DNA of 64,000 bases, from positions 12,240,001 through 12,304,000 of the forward strand of contig JBBDHG010000057.1 of NCBI GenBank assembly GCA_037951165.1, read 5' to 3'. The first letter of the stretch is position 1. Every line of letters begins with the position of its first letter. A model generated the notes under the pieces. The model was given only the letters and a program-made list of their open reading frames with translations. It did no database searches and had not been told where the DNA came from. Position numbers and translations under genes: made by a program. Source of the DNA: Lophius americanus (taxonomy: Eukaryota > Chordata > Actinopteri > Lophiiformes > Lophiidae). Shown in pieces: positions 24,380 to 36,786 of the stretch.

Positions 24380-24830
24380 TTTACAAATTCAACAAATTTT
24401 TACAAATTTGGACTAAATGGGACCAACGGTTAGGAAGTTATGTCCGGAAAACAATGTTTTGCATATAAATACTCCACGTAGCGAGTGAAAATGTGAGCTA
24501 TTGGAGTAAAATATGAAATATACATGATATATGTCCCAGTCAATTCATACAAACATCGAATTTGGACTAAATCCGAACCACGGTTGAGAAATTATGGCCC
24601 AAAAGACTTTTGGAGATAAAGCCCCCTGTAGGATCGGAAATATACAACTGATCTCTGCTTAAATCGATCTAGTTCTTCCTCGACGCAAGGTCTATGAGGG
24701 TTATTTGAAAATTACCAATTCATTGGTTTTGAGTTATCTTGTGAACACAAAGCTAATTAGGTGGACGGTTGTGAAGACGATTCCATAATATCCCTAACCT
24801 TTCTGGGATATAGTTAGACTTATTTATACA
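24380..24830 (+). repeat. R1 family repeat, two tandem units
   Basis: Unit 1 begins ACAAATTTGGACTAAATGGG (about 24400). Unit 2 begins CGAATTTGGACTAAATCCGA (about 24558) and continues GAGAAATTATGGCCCAAAAG and GGAGATAAAGCC. The spacing gives an internal period near 150 bp. The distal part TTTGAGTTATCTTGTGAACA and GATTCCATAATATCC matches the copy at 39164. Confidence 0.75.
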
Positions 24831-24847
24831 TTTTGTAAAACTTTATG

Positions 24848-24990
24848 TCAAAGTTTACATGAAACCTCGCCGTCAAAGAAGGTAAGCACTAAGACCTGAC
24901 TCATGAAACTGTTGCACGTTGTACTGTTGAGGTCTGTGCACTCCATCTGGGGATTTCAACTGGGCGGGCGATGGTTCTGGAGGGAACCCT
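24848..24990 (+). repeat. Block Y, isolated copy
   Basis: ACCTCGCCGTCAAAGAAGGT, then CTGTGCACTCCATCTGGGGA align with 59430-59550 and more loosely with 33675-33775. In those two places block Y lies inside the AYC element; here no A or C block is seen next to it. Confidence 0.62.
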
Positions 24991-27057
24991 CCACTGAGGA
25001 GGAGAGTCGGAGCACCAGTACATGGCCCTAGGAAGGCGAAGGAGGTGAAGGTGGGGAAGACACTGTGCTAAAGGTTCTAAACAGTTCCATCAAAACCTCA
25101 TTAGAGAGACATCCATGATTTCCACATACTCTGGAAAGAGTATACAAGTTCATACATTGACTTAATTCATTAACTTTAACTTTAGCAAATGTCAAGTGTT
25201 TTGGTATGTGTGACACACATATTGTACCTACTTTCATTTTTTTATTTATTTAAGTAAGCTAATAAATATCCCCTGTCTTATAATTGCCATCTTTCAGCAC
25301 CCAGCTCTGCTGAACCAACAAACACATGGGATTTAAGGAGGCAAAGAAATGGATTGAAATGGATGTCTTAACGTGCGTACGTTCATCTCAACTGATGAAA
25401 AACACATGCCTTGTGAAGTCTTGGATGGGCTTAGTGTTTGGGCTTTGTGAAATATATCTTTGGCATAGTGTAAGGAAGTGTTTTGATTTGATTAGAATAC
25501 TGCCACAGGAGATAAATGATTCGGGGTTGGACTTACTGACCCAGCCTCATGAAATTTATGGCCGAGATAAAAAACAGTGATGCAAGATTACTACTATGCG
25601 TGTGCATTTTACGCGAGTCTGGTGTCTGTCTTTCAGCGAGACCTTGCAGCCTGCTGGGCCATCACATTCCCTAGACTTCTCTCACGATGAGGCTGGGTCA
25701 GTGGGACAATGCTGTGAGTGTTTGTCTGGGTTTCAGTTTTACTTTTATCCCCAAACCCCACCGGAGAAATCCAGCAGGATACAAGCCATACATTATTATA
25801 TGCAGCTGGCAAGGCTTTCAGAGGAGGGGGGAGCTAATTCGGCTGCTTGTTAAGATTATTATCATTCACACATGCCACTGACTTGAATCTGTGGACCATT
25901 ATGTCTATCCTGTTATCTGCATTTTTTTTGTGTCCCAGGAGCCTTTCCAGTGCATACTCGTTCCATATCAGGCTGCACAAAATCTCCAGCATCTAATAGA
26001 TTAGGTTTCAGGTTCCAGCAGCGAAGTGGCAAGTAAACAGACACTGACAATGGCCATTCCTTTGTGCTGACTTGGAAGCCTTTTGGTTCATTATCTTACA
26101 GCAAAACTTTCCATGAGAAATATCTAGATAAATTCTCATTAATCCAGGTTATAGTAATCTTTGAAATTCAATCTGAAGCAATTTCCACGAGGTACCTGTA
26201 ATATTCCCAGAGAATGTACAGTGTTTAATTTGTTTATATTAACCTTGAAACTACCTCGCAGTTAGAAGCCTAACTATTGGTTACTGAACATGCTTATATG
26301 TTATTGGCTTAGGATACCAGGGTAATGCTCAGGTGTATGAAGTTGCCTTCCCTGCAGTACCATCATCCTAAAAGCTAAAGAGATGGTAAAAAACACTTGG
26401 GGTTGAAGCACACAATCGTCATTGTTGATGATGTTCTCATATACGCCATGAACAAAGAAGAGCAAGAAACTTTTATGCTCTGATTAAGGTCCACTAGACT
26501 GAAATGTTAGCACACATGTTGATATGACAAGGCCAAAATAAATTGATGTAACTGAGTTTAGCCAACTTGCACTGGAATTTCGTTTATGCTCCCTTATTGA
26601 TTCCTCCTCTTGTGTTTTATTTACACTTTTCGAAGCTTTGTATTAAATAGTCAACGTTCAAGCATAATGTAATAACTATAATCAATATTTACAGTACAAA
26701 GGAAATCAACAGTTTATCTATATGTTACTGAACAGGCTCAGACAGAAGCAAAATACTTCTATACACTGTACTCTGTTTGTTTTCCTCTGCAGGTTCCTGG
26801 TAGGAAGAGCTTATTAGCACCCTTGGGCGCACCTGGCCAGTCCCCAGATGGCTTTAACCTGGCAGTCTCATTCACTCCTCGCTCTCTCTCTTGCCAACCC
26901 TGTTGTTTCAGTTCCACATGTTACAACACTTAATTCACCATTTTACACTCATCCAGCTGCAGACACTCTGAGACCACTGATTTAGACACTGCAATAAGGT
27001 ATGTCTTTTGTTAAGGCCAATTTCCTGTTAATGAATTGTACTTGTTATTTCAATTAA
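24991..27057. other. No recognisable feature
   Basis: No repeat family or gene assigned. 26430-26580 has wording like 'CTGATTAAGGTCCACTAGACT' followed by GAAATGTTAGC, reminiscent of a short fish repeat, too weak to call. Confidence 0.45.
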
Positions 27058-27260
27058 ACCAGTCTCTCCTTCTTGGGTTCCATATTGAAAACACTCTCAT
27101 CTGGACGGTGCATGTTGGAATTCTCTTCTCCAAACTCAAAAAGTGTTTGTACTTTTCTATGCAGACTTAAGGTTTACGAAGTGGGGAAGGAGGTCATGCT
27201 ACTGTTCTACCGGGCTGTACTAGATAGTTTAACAATTATCGAATTTCAATTTATTGAATT
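27058..27260 (+). pseudogene. LINE reverse transcriptase, post-catalytic fragment
   Basis: Frame 1 reads LGFHIENTLIWTVHVGILF and SKLKKCLYF, then after a one-base shift LCRLKVYEVGKEVMLLFYRAVLD. This is the region after the RT catalytic box, where LINE proteins have 'YLGV.ID..L.W..H...L..K...RLYFLRRL..(10)..LLLFYRAVLES'. No catalytic box or flanking LINE sequence remains. Clade not determined; it differs from the L2 and RTE fragments elsewhere in the window. Confidence 0.75.
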
Positions 27261-28236
27261 TGTTGTTCCACAGAGTAAGATATATAATGATGTGTGTTTT
27301 GCACTGGGCTTTGCCACATCCACAATGTACAGTAGTTACTGACTAAATGCCATTTGTCTAGGGACAATTTATTTAAGCGGAAATGTAACTGCTCTGAATG
27401 GTGCATACATTTGCTGACCCTTAGTCAGCCGTAACAAATACAATATCTTATGTCATAGTTTTTCCTCCTGAAGAGGTACTTCATGTTGGAAAGATATAAT
27501 TGTAATAAAATTGCACTATATACACAACAGAATTACAAAAAAGTTTCATAAATCCCTACTACATGACGAAGGTAAACAGGTAACATTGGATGTTGTGATC
27601 CCTTTTGTTCTAAGGAAAACCAGATTGCACCATACAAATAAGATTTCAAGCTGGTTGGTGACATCATGTTTGAAGTTGAAATTTGGTTGAAATGTTTAAT
27701 TTTTGCTGGTTCCTTCTTAAATGGGAAACAGTATGGTGCCTGACTGGTAAAAAAAAAACCCAAAAACTAAATTTACAGCTAAACAATGCAATAAAATATG
27801 ATTTTTAACAGATTTTCTTTGATATATAGGCAATGAACAGGATCAGGGGTTATATTTGGTGAGGATTGTTTTACAGTTTACAGTAGTTTTTCAGCTTACA
27901 TTAATTAAGTCAGTACAATTAACAATATGTTTAGCTTCCCTTTCAAAAAAATAATAAGTATCCACAAATATGGTACTGAAAAGACATTAGGCATGAAATG
28001 GGATATCGAGAATCATATATTTTGTATCTGAAAAAAAATTTCTTCAGCCTTTTCTCAATCCAGTGTCTGTGCTCTTTTAATCTTTTGAACTGCCCATGGA
28101 TCAATAGCTGGGTTTCTAGAATCTCAATTTTACAATTAGAATTGGTTTAAAAGCTCAATCATAATGAAAATGCTCTACACAAACATCCCATTCAGAAGAA
28201 ACAAAAAGATCCGACTTGTGGGTAAAATATGAACTG
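27261..28236. other. No recognisable feature
   Basis: AT-rich; nothing recognised. Confidence 0.5.
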
Positions 28237-28390
28237 TTTGAGTAAAACACAATGAATACAAGATAGATATACTCGAGTCCATTGATATGCACCAAATTTG
28301 GACTTGATCAGATCAATGTCTGGGAAATTATGGTGCAAAACCTTTTGGAGACAATGCTCCCAATAGTGTCTGATAATATAACGGATAGAA
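28237..28390 (+). repeat. R1 family repeat, single unit
   Basis: GAGTCCATTGATATGCACC and AAATTTGGACTTGATCAGAT, then GGGAAATTATGGTGCAAAAC and GGAGACAATGCTCCCAATAG. One unit only. Confidence 0.75.
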
Positions 28391-29924
28391 TGAGGACATG
28401 AGGGGGCTGGATCGGGAGCAGTTACAACATTACTTATTTGTACCAGCTTAGTTCAGATATTAGTTGAAAATATGCAGTTTGCCTTTAAGAGAGTAACGTT
28501 CTGTAACCAGAGAAATAATCCCTTGTTTTGAAGAACTTCCACAACAAGTCAGTCACGCACAGAAACAAAAGAGCTGTCACTTGAAAGGGTATAAATCTCA
28601 GCAGCATTTTTAGGAGACGCTGACAAAAGAGCTTGAAAAATACCTCTTTGCTACGTACACAATTTCTGTGTTTGTGCATCTATTTGCGTCAGAAATAACC
28701 TCTGTTCCCTTTCAACAAATTCTAATCAAAGTCCTGTGTTAACCAGCCTGTCCACCTGTCCATCAAATGGATCATAGAATTTGTTTTCCATTAAAATCAG
28801 ATGTGCCTTAGAACTTTAATTGAGCACTGACTTCATGTCCATGTGCAACCATTTTGGGTGTTTGTGCATGTTGTGCATGCGTGTTGTGAATGTGTCATGT
28901 ACTATTCATATTTAACATTAGTCTAGGATTTCAATAAACGATGAAACCACAGGATCGATTCCAGTCAGAAACATAACAAGAGTCATGTCAGGGAAACAAT
29001 AACATGTTTTAAGAAAAAAACTGTCAGAAACTTAGGAGGCGGATGCAGGCATTATGTAAGCCCAATGAAATGTGGATTTGTTTACTTGGTTCACTCTGGT
29101 TTGTCTTGTAAAGGCTGATATCCAGCTGCTATGGCAGAAGCAAAACATTCAGACTGTCACACTTATTAAAGCAAGAAATGCCTTCTTCTTATTCATTGGA
29201 GTTCGTACATGCAACTAGGACAAACAAAAGTCCTCGTCTCTCTAAACCACCAACCACAAAAACGTATTATGATACAGCAGATCCATCATATTTTTATGAA
29301 TCTCATATAAATATGCAAAAACCCAAGTTCAGTGTAGGGTGGGACAACAACATGGGCAAAAATCTAACTGAATTTATTGGGGACACACCAAGAAAGGGTA
29401 ATGTCTTTTGACATAAACATTTTTTACAATTTCCTCTCTAATATTAATTTGTTGTTTGTTTGATGTGAGAACATCTACAGACTGTAGACTCCTTCAAAAA
29501 ACTTTAATTCAAGTTTCTCGCCAAAACTTCATTTTACAAGATTACATTTGAACACATCTTTATGACGATAACAATACAATTCTGCTTTGCCCAAAATTGA
29601 AAGTTGCTGAATAGACATTGATCGTATCATGTAGTATATCCCAATGTAATGAGCTGCTGACAGCTATATTAGCATAAATTTGCATGTAATAGCGTAGCTG
29701 AGCTCATCAACAACTGTCATCCTAAAATTCATGCCTGTCAGTCCCTGACTCTGGGGCTGGCCTTGTGGTGCATTTTCCTAATGACACCAAAAACATCCTT
29801 TCTAAAGGGAATGAAACACTTCATTCCTTTATTATGAAGTTTAAATAATGTCATTTCTGACATTCCTTACATGGCGTTCACTGGAAAATTATAGACAATT
29901 GTAGATTGACTTTGGCACTCTGCA
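28391..29924. other. No recognisable feature
   Basis: The frame at 29178-29411 (77 codons) has no family motif. Nothing else recognised. Confidence 0.5.
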
Positions 29925-31375
29925 TTAGCCACCGCACCACTGATAGCCCAACTTCCTTCTCATAGCTCCCTCGAGTTCACCCCAGTGGATGCAAGGGTTG
30001 CTTCCCTGCACCTTCAGGTTGGGGAATGGGTCCCGACTGTCGTGTGTGCTTATGCGCGAAACAGCAGTTCAGAGTACCCAATCTTTCTGGAGTCCTTGTA
30101 AGGGTGCTGGAAAGTGCCCTTGCAAGGCGCTCCATTGTCCTACTGGGAGATTTCAATGCACACATGGGCAACGACAGCGAGACCTGTAGTGGCGTGATTG
30201 GGAGGAACGGTCTGACGAATCTCAACCCTAGTGGTGTTCAGTTATTGGACCTCTGTGCTAGTCACAGTTTGTCCATAACAATCACCATGTTCATACATAA
30301 GGGTGTCCACCAGTGCACTTGGCCTCAGGACACCCTAGGTCTGCTTTTTCTGGACACTAGGGGAAGACAGGAGCTGAGCTGTCAACTGATCACTACCTGG
30401 TGGTGAGTTGGTTCAGATGGCGGGTGGGGGGAGCTGGACAAACCTGGTAGGCCCAAATGAATAATGAGGCTCTGCTGGGAACATCTGGCCGAGGACCATG
30501 TCAGGATGGTCTTCAACTTCCATCTCCGACAGAGCTTCAACCGAATTCAGGGGGTGGCGGGGGACATGGACACTGAGTGGTCAATGTTCCGTGCTACCAT
30601 TGCCAAGGCGGCTGCTGGGAGCTGCAGTTGAAAGACTGCCCGTGCTAGTCGCAGTGGTAATCGTCGAACCAGCTGGTGGACAAAAGGGGTAAGGGGTTCG
30701 GTCAGGCTGAAGAAGGAGTCCTACAGAGCATTGCTGGCTTGTGGGACTCCTGAAGCAGTTGAAATCTACTGGCAGGCCAAGAACAAGCGGCTATGGCAGG
30801 CACAGAGGCAAAAACCCTGTCATGGGAAAAGTTCGGTGAGACCATGGAAGATGACTCGGAAGCCTCGAAGAAATTCTGGCAAACCATTTGGTGTCTCAGG
30901 GGGGGAAAGCGGTCATTCGTCCACTCTGTGTACGGGGTGTATGGGGACATGCTGACCTCCACTGAGAAATCAGGCGGTCGAAGGAATACTTTGTGGATCT
31001 CCTCAATCCATCCAACACATATTCCCAGGAGGAACCAGGGCTTGATGACTTGGAGGTGGGTCCACTCATCACTGGGAATGAGGTCGCTGCGGCTGTTAAA
31101 CAACTCCCCAGTGGCAGCACCCCCGGGGGTTGATGAAATCTGCCCTGAGTATCTGCCCTGCCCTCCCATGCCCCCTCAGGCTCACTGCTACGGGCCATCC
31201 AATCTCTGTACTGTCGGAATCTGAGTTTGGTTAGCATTGCCGGCAGTAAGTCAGACTAGTTTCCAGTTGCGGATAGACTCCACCAGGGCTGCCCTTTGTC
31301 ACCGATTCTGTTTTTATGGACAGAATTTCTAGGTGCTGTCAAGTGGCAGAGGATGTTGGCAGGCTTAGGATCCCG
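29925..31375 (+). pseudogene. RTE-X-like LINE, endonuclease and RT remnants
   Basis: A decayed LINE of a teleost family that I place with RTE/RTE-X by its protein wording. In order: VASLHLQVGEWVPTVVCAYA (about 29990-30045), an endonuclease block with GDFNAHMGND (30146-30175) and NPSGVQLLDLCASHSLSIT (about 30225-30280), HKGVHQCTWPQDTLG (about 30296-30340), RLKKESYRALLACGTPEAV (about 30704-30760), KKFWQTIWCLRGGKRS (about 30868-30915), and the pre-RT motif GVDEICPEYL (31126-31155). After a large deletion come LRAIQSLY, then QGCPLSPILF (31284-31313) and MDRISR (31317). RT motifs between these and the Asp-Asp box are missing. Many frameshifts; inactive. Confidence 0.88.
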
Positions 31376-31399
31376 TTTATGCTTTTTTTTTCTACCCAG

Positions 31400-31594
31400 C
31401 CTAAATTCATCTCAACCTCAGCAGTGGGTGTCTTTAAATTTGTCAGCGTGAATTGCAAAGGCTTTAACAACCCAGTCAAACGGAGTAAGCTCTTGCATTA
31501 TTTCCACCATCCTGACGCTCAAATAATCGTTCTGCAAGAAACCCATTTGAAAGACTCTAATGTGTCCAAATAGAAACAAAGTTGGATTGGACAT
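31400..31594 (+). pseudogene. L1-type LINE ORF2 endonuclease, N-terminal fragment
   Basis: Reads FKFVSVNCKGFNNPVKRSKL, then AQIIVLQETHLKDSNVSK (31424-31572) and, after a stop, KQSWIGHS. These are the start of the APE endonuclease of L1/Tx1-type ORF2 proteins: an Asn near the N-terminus and the metal-binding Glu in QETH. Only the first ~55 residues remain. It follows the RTE-X-like piece with no gap that I can define and ends where the reversed L2 tail begins. Confidence 0.82.
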
Positions 31595-31820
31595 TCTATA
31601 TATAATAATAATAATAATACATTTAATTTATAATGCACTTTACATTTGGATCAAATCTCAAAGTGCTACAAAGCAAGAGCAGATAAAAGCATCAATTAAA
31701 AATAAAATAATAACTATATAAAAGCCTGACCAAAAAGCAGCAATGTTAATTAAGGTTATAGGTTCTGCTAAAAAGGAAAGTTTTAAGTCCTTTTTTAAAT
31801 GTTTCAGTCGTCTGTTTTTC
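31595..31820 (-). mobile_element. L2 (Maui-like) LINE 3' end (reverse)
   Basis: On the minus strand, LKKDLKLSFLAEPITLINIA is followed by the same 3' UTR as copy 1: TGATGCTTTTATCTGCTCTT, then GCACTTTGAGATTTGATCC, AAAGTGCATTATAAATT and an ATT repeat (31602-31620 on the plus strand). Only the last few codons of the ORF are present, a typical 5'-truncated insertion. Confidence 0.85.
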
Positions 31821-31844
31821 TTTGAAAAACACTGGTTTTCAGAC

Positions 31845-31960
31845 AAAACTTCCTAACTTTTGGCCCGATAAAGTCAAAATTTGCCGCTTATGAATTGACT
31901 TGAAGATATCTATCGAAGTATCATATTTTACTCCAGTATTTTATATTTTCACTGGGGGGA
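31845..31960 (-). repeat. R1 family repeat (reverse)
   Basis: Reverse R1 wording: CTTATGAATTGACTTGAAGA, ATCATATTTTACTCCAGTA and TTTTGGCCCGATAAAG. It abuts the L2 tail. Confidence 0.65.
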
Positions 31961-33377
31961 GCTTTTTCCTTCACCGTCTCCATGTTCTTGCTCATGTTGA
32001 ATTGTTGAGTCCTTGTGTCTCCATTGGAAGTCTTTCCTCCAGACACAACAATGAGAGATATGGCAAAATGGCTGTTTGGGTTGGACCTGACTGTTTATCT
32101 TGCTGGTCTGTTGGCCTATCCCTCGACATGACATGACATGACATGACATCTAAAGCTTTAAGTTTTATTGAGTAAGTGTGCATGAACGAATCATTCAAAT
32201 CCTTTCACTGAATAATTGAAAAGGTTTTCATTTAGCAAACATACTGCTTTTCTGCAATATGAGTCTGGTACTTCAGTGAGGGGAATTCTTGAACCAGATG
32301 AAGCTGGCTCCTGATAAAGATCTACCTGTATTTATTCACCAAAATCCACTTCCCACTCATCATTTGCTTCCTTCCCAGCTGTGTCCCACCAAAAGAGGGG
32401 TAAAGGCAGGGACAGGCCTCCCTGTAGATCCTCACCACTACCTCTGGTCACCACCAGGTCAGCCTCACCACCAGACCTAGGTCAAGGGTTTTAATGGGTG
32501 CATCTAATCCTGGAAAAACAGCTTGAGGGCAGGAGAGAGTCAGAGAATATGGTTATTTTCTGAGGCACTGCGCTGGATGGAAAAAGAGGACAAGCTGAAT
32601 TGACATCTGTATAAATCACTTAATCTAATATTCTTTGTTCAGAGTTTGTTTTTCTGAGTGTGTGGGAAAATGGAATAAAATAATTCAACTTAGGTCCATA
32701 TAAAGATGTTAAAGATCACAATGTTCATCCTATAAGCAATCCAATTATGTTTTATAGAATTCTGGTACTGATGATTCAGTGTCACTGTAACAAAAATTCA
32801 CATGAAAAGGTGTTTACGTGGGTAAAGAAAAATTAAACTGAAAAGAATAGATAAATGTCTTTAGTTGGAAAGTGTTTCAAACTATTAATATTATATTTGA
32901 ATCTAAGTATTTGATCCCAGTTGCAGTGAAATTGTCATAACATAGCAGAATTTTGGCATTCTTTTTTAACAAAACAGTTTTTAGAATTCTTTTGGTTAAG
33001 TCAATCTGTGCCATGTGGTTTCTGGCGGTGTAGAGGTCAGAGGTGCAGCATGCTCATGAGTGGCTGGAAAGAATTGCACTTTGGAAGTAACCAAGAAACT
33101 TTCCCCCTTCCCTATCCAGTAGAACATTCAAGGGTTTCTACGATTCAGGGTGTTCCCTAAAAAATGTATCCTCAACTTACTATCCTTCACATATTTTACT
33201 TACCAGAAAAACCTTCACCTTAATCTCCAACTCCATCCTATAATAGTTAATTTAACCCAATTATGCAAATCCATTCATTATCTAATCAGTGTGAAGGACT
33301 TTCTTTGGTCAAGACAACTCATGAAGCAGGAGGCTTTGGAGAATTGATGTCTTATTGAAATGATCATTGTATAAAAC
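31961..33377. other. No recognisable gene; 5-bp tandem repeat
   Basis: ACATG is repeated about five times at 32125-32149. The rest is unassigned. Confidence 0.55.
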
Positions 33378-33959
33378 TGAGAGGAAGTTCCAGATTGCAG
33401 CTGATAATACATCCGCTCAGCCCTCCCTATTCATGAATCTACGGTGGCCTTCAAGTATCAAAAGAATCCCATCCAGTGTCCTGTCAAGTCATGAGGTTCA
33501 TTTAGGTAGATATATTTAGGAATGATATGGAGTTATTTACTCTGTAAATCTACATAATGAATAATTGTTCTGCATTTTTGTGGCCGCTCCATCCCTAAAG
33601 GAGATGAGGGGAATTGCTGGAGAGAGGAGGGTGAAAATGTATTATTTAGGTTGATAAAAGAAAGTGAAAGTGAAACGTTGCCATGACCGAAGGTAAGTAT
33701 GTAGAACCAATTGTCAAAAAGCTGAGAGATAACCTGGTGATGTCCATTCAGTGCTGGAGTGACATAGTGGATAAGTGGCTTCGGGAAGCCAAAAGGTCCT
33801 GGCAGGGATGAAATACGATCGTCAGTGAAGCAAGTGCTACAAACCGTCTTCGCCTCCAGAGTTGAATCCCTCTAGGTAGAATGCTTCAACTCCACCAGTT
33901 TACCTCTTAATGGTTTCATGAGTCGGGTCTTCATGTTTCTTATGATAAGGTGTCACATT

Positions 33960-34200
33960 CTGTTGCTTCTTCTACCATCTGTCCATTTCCAGTACAAATT
34001 ATCCTGTTCAGGGTTGCACTGTTGCCAGTTCCTCAAGGGGCCGATACATAAAGAAAAAACAGCGTCCTCGCTAACATTCAGCTCTACGGGCATTTTAGAT
34101 TGACCAATTCACCAATATTCACCAAAAACGGATATGAACCGGTACCCTCTTGATGTGAGGCTGCAGCACTACCCCCTGTCCACTGTGTTGCTGTTGTTTT
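33960..34200 (-). repeat. Teleost interspersed repeat 'T' (reverse), inserted in AYC copy 1
   Basis: Reverse-oriented repeat T: TTATCCTGTTCAGGGTTGC at about 33998, TTAGATTGACCAATTCACC, GGATATGAACCGG and GATGTGAGGCTGCAGCACTA at about 34153. Confidence 0.62.
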
Positions 34201-34284
34201 TTTTGTTTTTGTTTTTAAATAACTATGAATTTACAGTGGCAGAGCTGGACTCTCAGCCCTGAGGGGGCAAAGAACTCTTGACGT

Positions 34285-34510
34285 GGCTACAAGATTTCAA
34301 GATTTTTATTGTCCCACACACAGTAGAAAAATTGTTCACACTGAGCAACAAAATTCTTATTTTGCAGTTTCCCTACACAGAAATAGAAAATATGATGGAA
34401 AAGAATAAAAGTATTATATAAAACTGAACGTATAAATGTATAGAATATAAAATGTGTTCAAAAGAAGAAAAAGTATTGCCAGTCTGTGCAGTTTAGCAGA
34501 TTTTCCTTAC
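34285..34510 (+). repeat. Interspersed repeat 'V', inserted in AYC copy 1
   Basis: AAGATTTCAAGATTTTTATT, then GTCCCACACACAGTAG, CACTGAGCAACAAAATTCTT, and AAAAAGTATTGCCAGTCTGT. This is the wording of a short teleost repeat I recognise ('TTCAAGATTTTATTGTC'). Class not known to me. Confidence 0.55.
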
Positions 34511-35051
34511 ATTTTAATTTGTCCAATTTTTATTGTCTTTTATTATTACTTGGTATTCAGCTAACCCATGACTTACAGAGTACAGACACACAGCCATCTG
34601 TTGTTGCAGTCAAGCCAAATTGTAGCTTAGTTATAGATTGAGCCCACACTAGGACCTTTTTAAGGCCCCTACTGAGTGAGAGGCCCTGGGGCAACTGCAC
34701 CGTCTAGTCCCAAGGTTTCTCTTCTTATGTGCATTTGTCAGAACACAAAACATTTATCCAGGAACAATGTATTCATCATCTTCTTCCTTGCTGTTTCTTC
34801 ACTGTCTTTTTGCCTCTTCAACCTAAGAAATATGAAAAGTCCTCTTCAGATCCAGTGATCGGTTTGTCAGTTATAGGCTACTGTACAATCATGGCAGCAC
34901 AACATGGCAGCTTCCATGGAAGAGGGCTTTCCCACACTGGAGAGATAAAAGACTAAAATTAACAAAAAATTACTTACATTTTTATTCAAAAACAATTCCA
35001 GATATTAGTGTTGGATGTTCGTCAGACTTGTATATAAGCGCATTTCTTTAA

Positions 35052-36505
35052 AAGGTATGTTAATGTAGGATGTATTTAAGAACTAGGAGGGGTTAAGGCT
35101 CCAAATAATATTTCAAATGGTTTGTCCATAAGCACGGCTACAGTTTTACATGGATCTACTTGTCTTCCATTGGGAATTAGTATTTCTGTGAAAATAAAAA
35201 CTTAATTATCCATATTCCAGAATAAAAATTGGATTCCACAAATCAGGAATACACTTATTAATTAAAACTGTAGAAAACTGGTTGCTAGTCGCACAATGTT
35301 ATTTAATCATGAGGAAGCATGTACCTGGCCAGCTTCCATTTAACTCGAAAGTGAATAATAACAAAAAATATCCCTTAGAGGAAAATGTGACACAAACCCA
35401 TGCATTTACACAATGTCATACCAAGAAATAACGCCTCAAATTACTGTTTGGATTACAAAGTAGGTGGCAGATCAGTCCACTCAATCTGACTGCCGTCATG
35501 GTGATGACCACATGGGCGCGGGGGAGGTTAATGAGAGGTTCAGTTGCCTGTCCGACCAAGTGGGAATGTCAGTCATTCTCTCTTTGGCATGAATTTGAAG
35601 AATGTGGGTAGAACAGCGGTGGATCGGATGGAAAAAGGATGGAAGAAGAAGAAGAATAGAGAGAGGGATAAAAGCCAAGGCTGGAAAGCACCTGAAGTGT
35701 GAGTCAGGAGAGGAAGAGGTGGGGGAGGGCTGGACAGCTGCAATAACACTGTCTAGCGGTCCGAGGGGGAGCTGCTATACTGTGTACACACAGATGCACA
35801 CATGTACACTTTAAGTACATGCTCCACTTTATTTATGCTCTAAATACATTTTCTAATCAAGCAAAACTTCATTGTGTCATACTGTTTGTGTTTTCACCTA
35901 AGAAAACACATTTATGAGCAGCTGCCTTCTTCTCTCTCTCAGCACAATGCCAGAAAAAAAAGGACATGTCAGTGTAGGTAATCACAGACGCACACACAGG
36001 TCAGCTGGTGCAGACAGCCACAGGCATGGCCGCAGCCGTGGATCCACGCCCCCGCATCTGGCAAGCTCGACCCGACCTTGGCCTCTGTTCACAGCCTGCG
36101 GTGGTCTGGGTTTCCCAAGCCCATCTTGTCTTGTTTATGTGTCTTGTTTTTTTCCTAGCAGGAGACGACGTAGCCCATCATAACAGACTGTTTACTTGTG
36201 GTGGCGCTTAAGCTGAAAGTATACATGTGAGTATGAATGTTGAGTATCTGAGTAATTTGAGGTTACAGTGCTAGCAAACATGACATAAATGCAGGCGCCT
36301 GGGGACGGAAAGGTTACAGCCGAGAGAAAATATTCAATAGGTGAGGCAGAGCAGACTCAGAGAGTGTGAAACTACTGGACATGCTGTCATGCTTTGCTTT
36401 ACTTCTCCAGTCGCCGTGTAGTTTTTTAGTTGAATGTTTTTGATGCTAGTGGAAATTACTTCATGTTACCCTCCTTACTCTACTCCCCCTGTGAGTTCAC
36501 TCATA
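35052..36505. other. Unassigned; locally GC-richer at 35940-36190
   Basis: Two overlapping frames (35914-36183, 36008-36211) arise from the GC-richer patch but match nothing I know. The rest is AT-rich. Confidence 0.45.
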
Positions 36506-36610
36506 TTTCTAAAAATAATAATAATAAACCTTATTTATAGGGCACTTTTCAAAAACAAAGCTAGAAAGTGCCTTACGCAGTAAAACCGTGCAGAGTAAAA
36601 ACAAGAAAGT
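36506..36610 (-). mobile_element. LINE/SINE 3' tail (reverse)
   Basis: On the minus strand this ends in GGGC/GCCCTATAAATAAGG followed by TTATTATTATT, with AAGGCACTTTCTAGC upstream. It is a LINE-type 3' terminus resembling, but not the same as, the Maui-like tail. Confidence 0.5.
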
Positions 36611-36687
36611 CAAAAAGTCAAATCCTTATACAAAATGGAATATATCCCTTCCCCAACACCAAAGATAAATAGTAACATGGGAAATAA

Positions 36688-36730
36688 TAAAATATCATCA
36701 AGCTTTTATCAAAAGCTTGATGATATTTTA
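36688..36730. other. Perfect 20-bp inverted repeat, 3-base loop
   Basis: TAAAATATCATCAAGCTTTT (36688-36707), loop ATC (36708-36710), then its exact reverse complement (36711-36730). It would form a long stable hairpin in single-stranded DNA or RNA. Confidence 0.98.
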
Positions 36731-36786
36731 TGAGACTAAATGCAGACTAAAATCTCACCGTCACTACAAGGCAGTCAGTCACCACT

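Larger units (their letters stand above)
33340..35051 (+). mobile_element. AYC element, copy 1 (interrupted)
   Basis: Composite non-coding element defined by comparison with 58987-59960. Block A: 33378-33545 (GTTCCAGATTGCAGC, CTACGGTGGCCTTCAAGTA, ATGAGGTTCATTTAGG). Block Y: 33675-33775. Block C: about 34715-35051, including CTTCAACCTAAG, AAAAGTCCTCTTCAG, GGCTACTGTACAATCATGG and a right end CATTTCTTTAA. Two unrelated repeats sit inside (33960-34200 and 34285-34510); removing them leaves about 1.1-1.25 kb against 0.97 kb in copy 2. The left terminus is not clear here. Confidence 0.66.

Noticed and set aside
35914..36211. Coding exon in the GC-richer patch
   Set aside because: Two overlapping frames are equally open, with no recognised domain; likely due to composition only.
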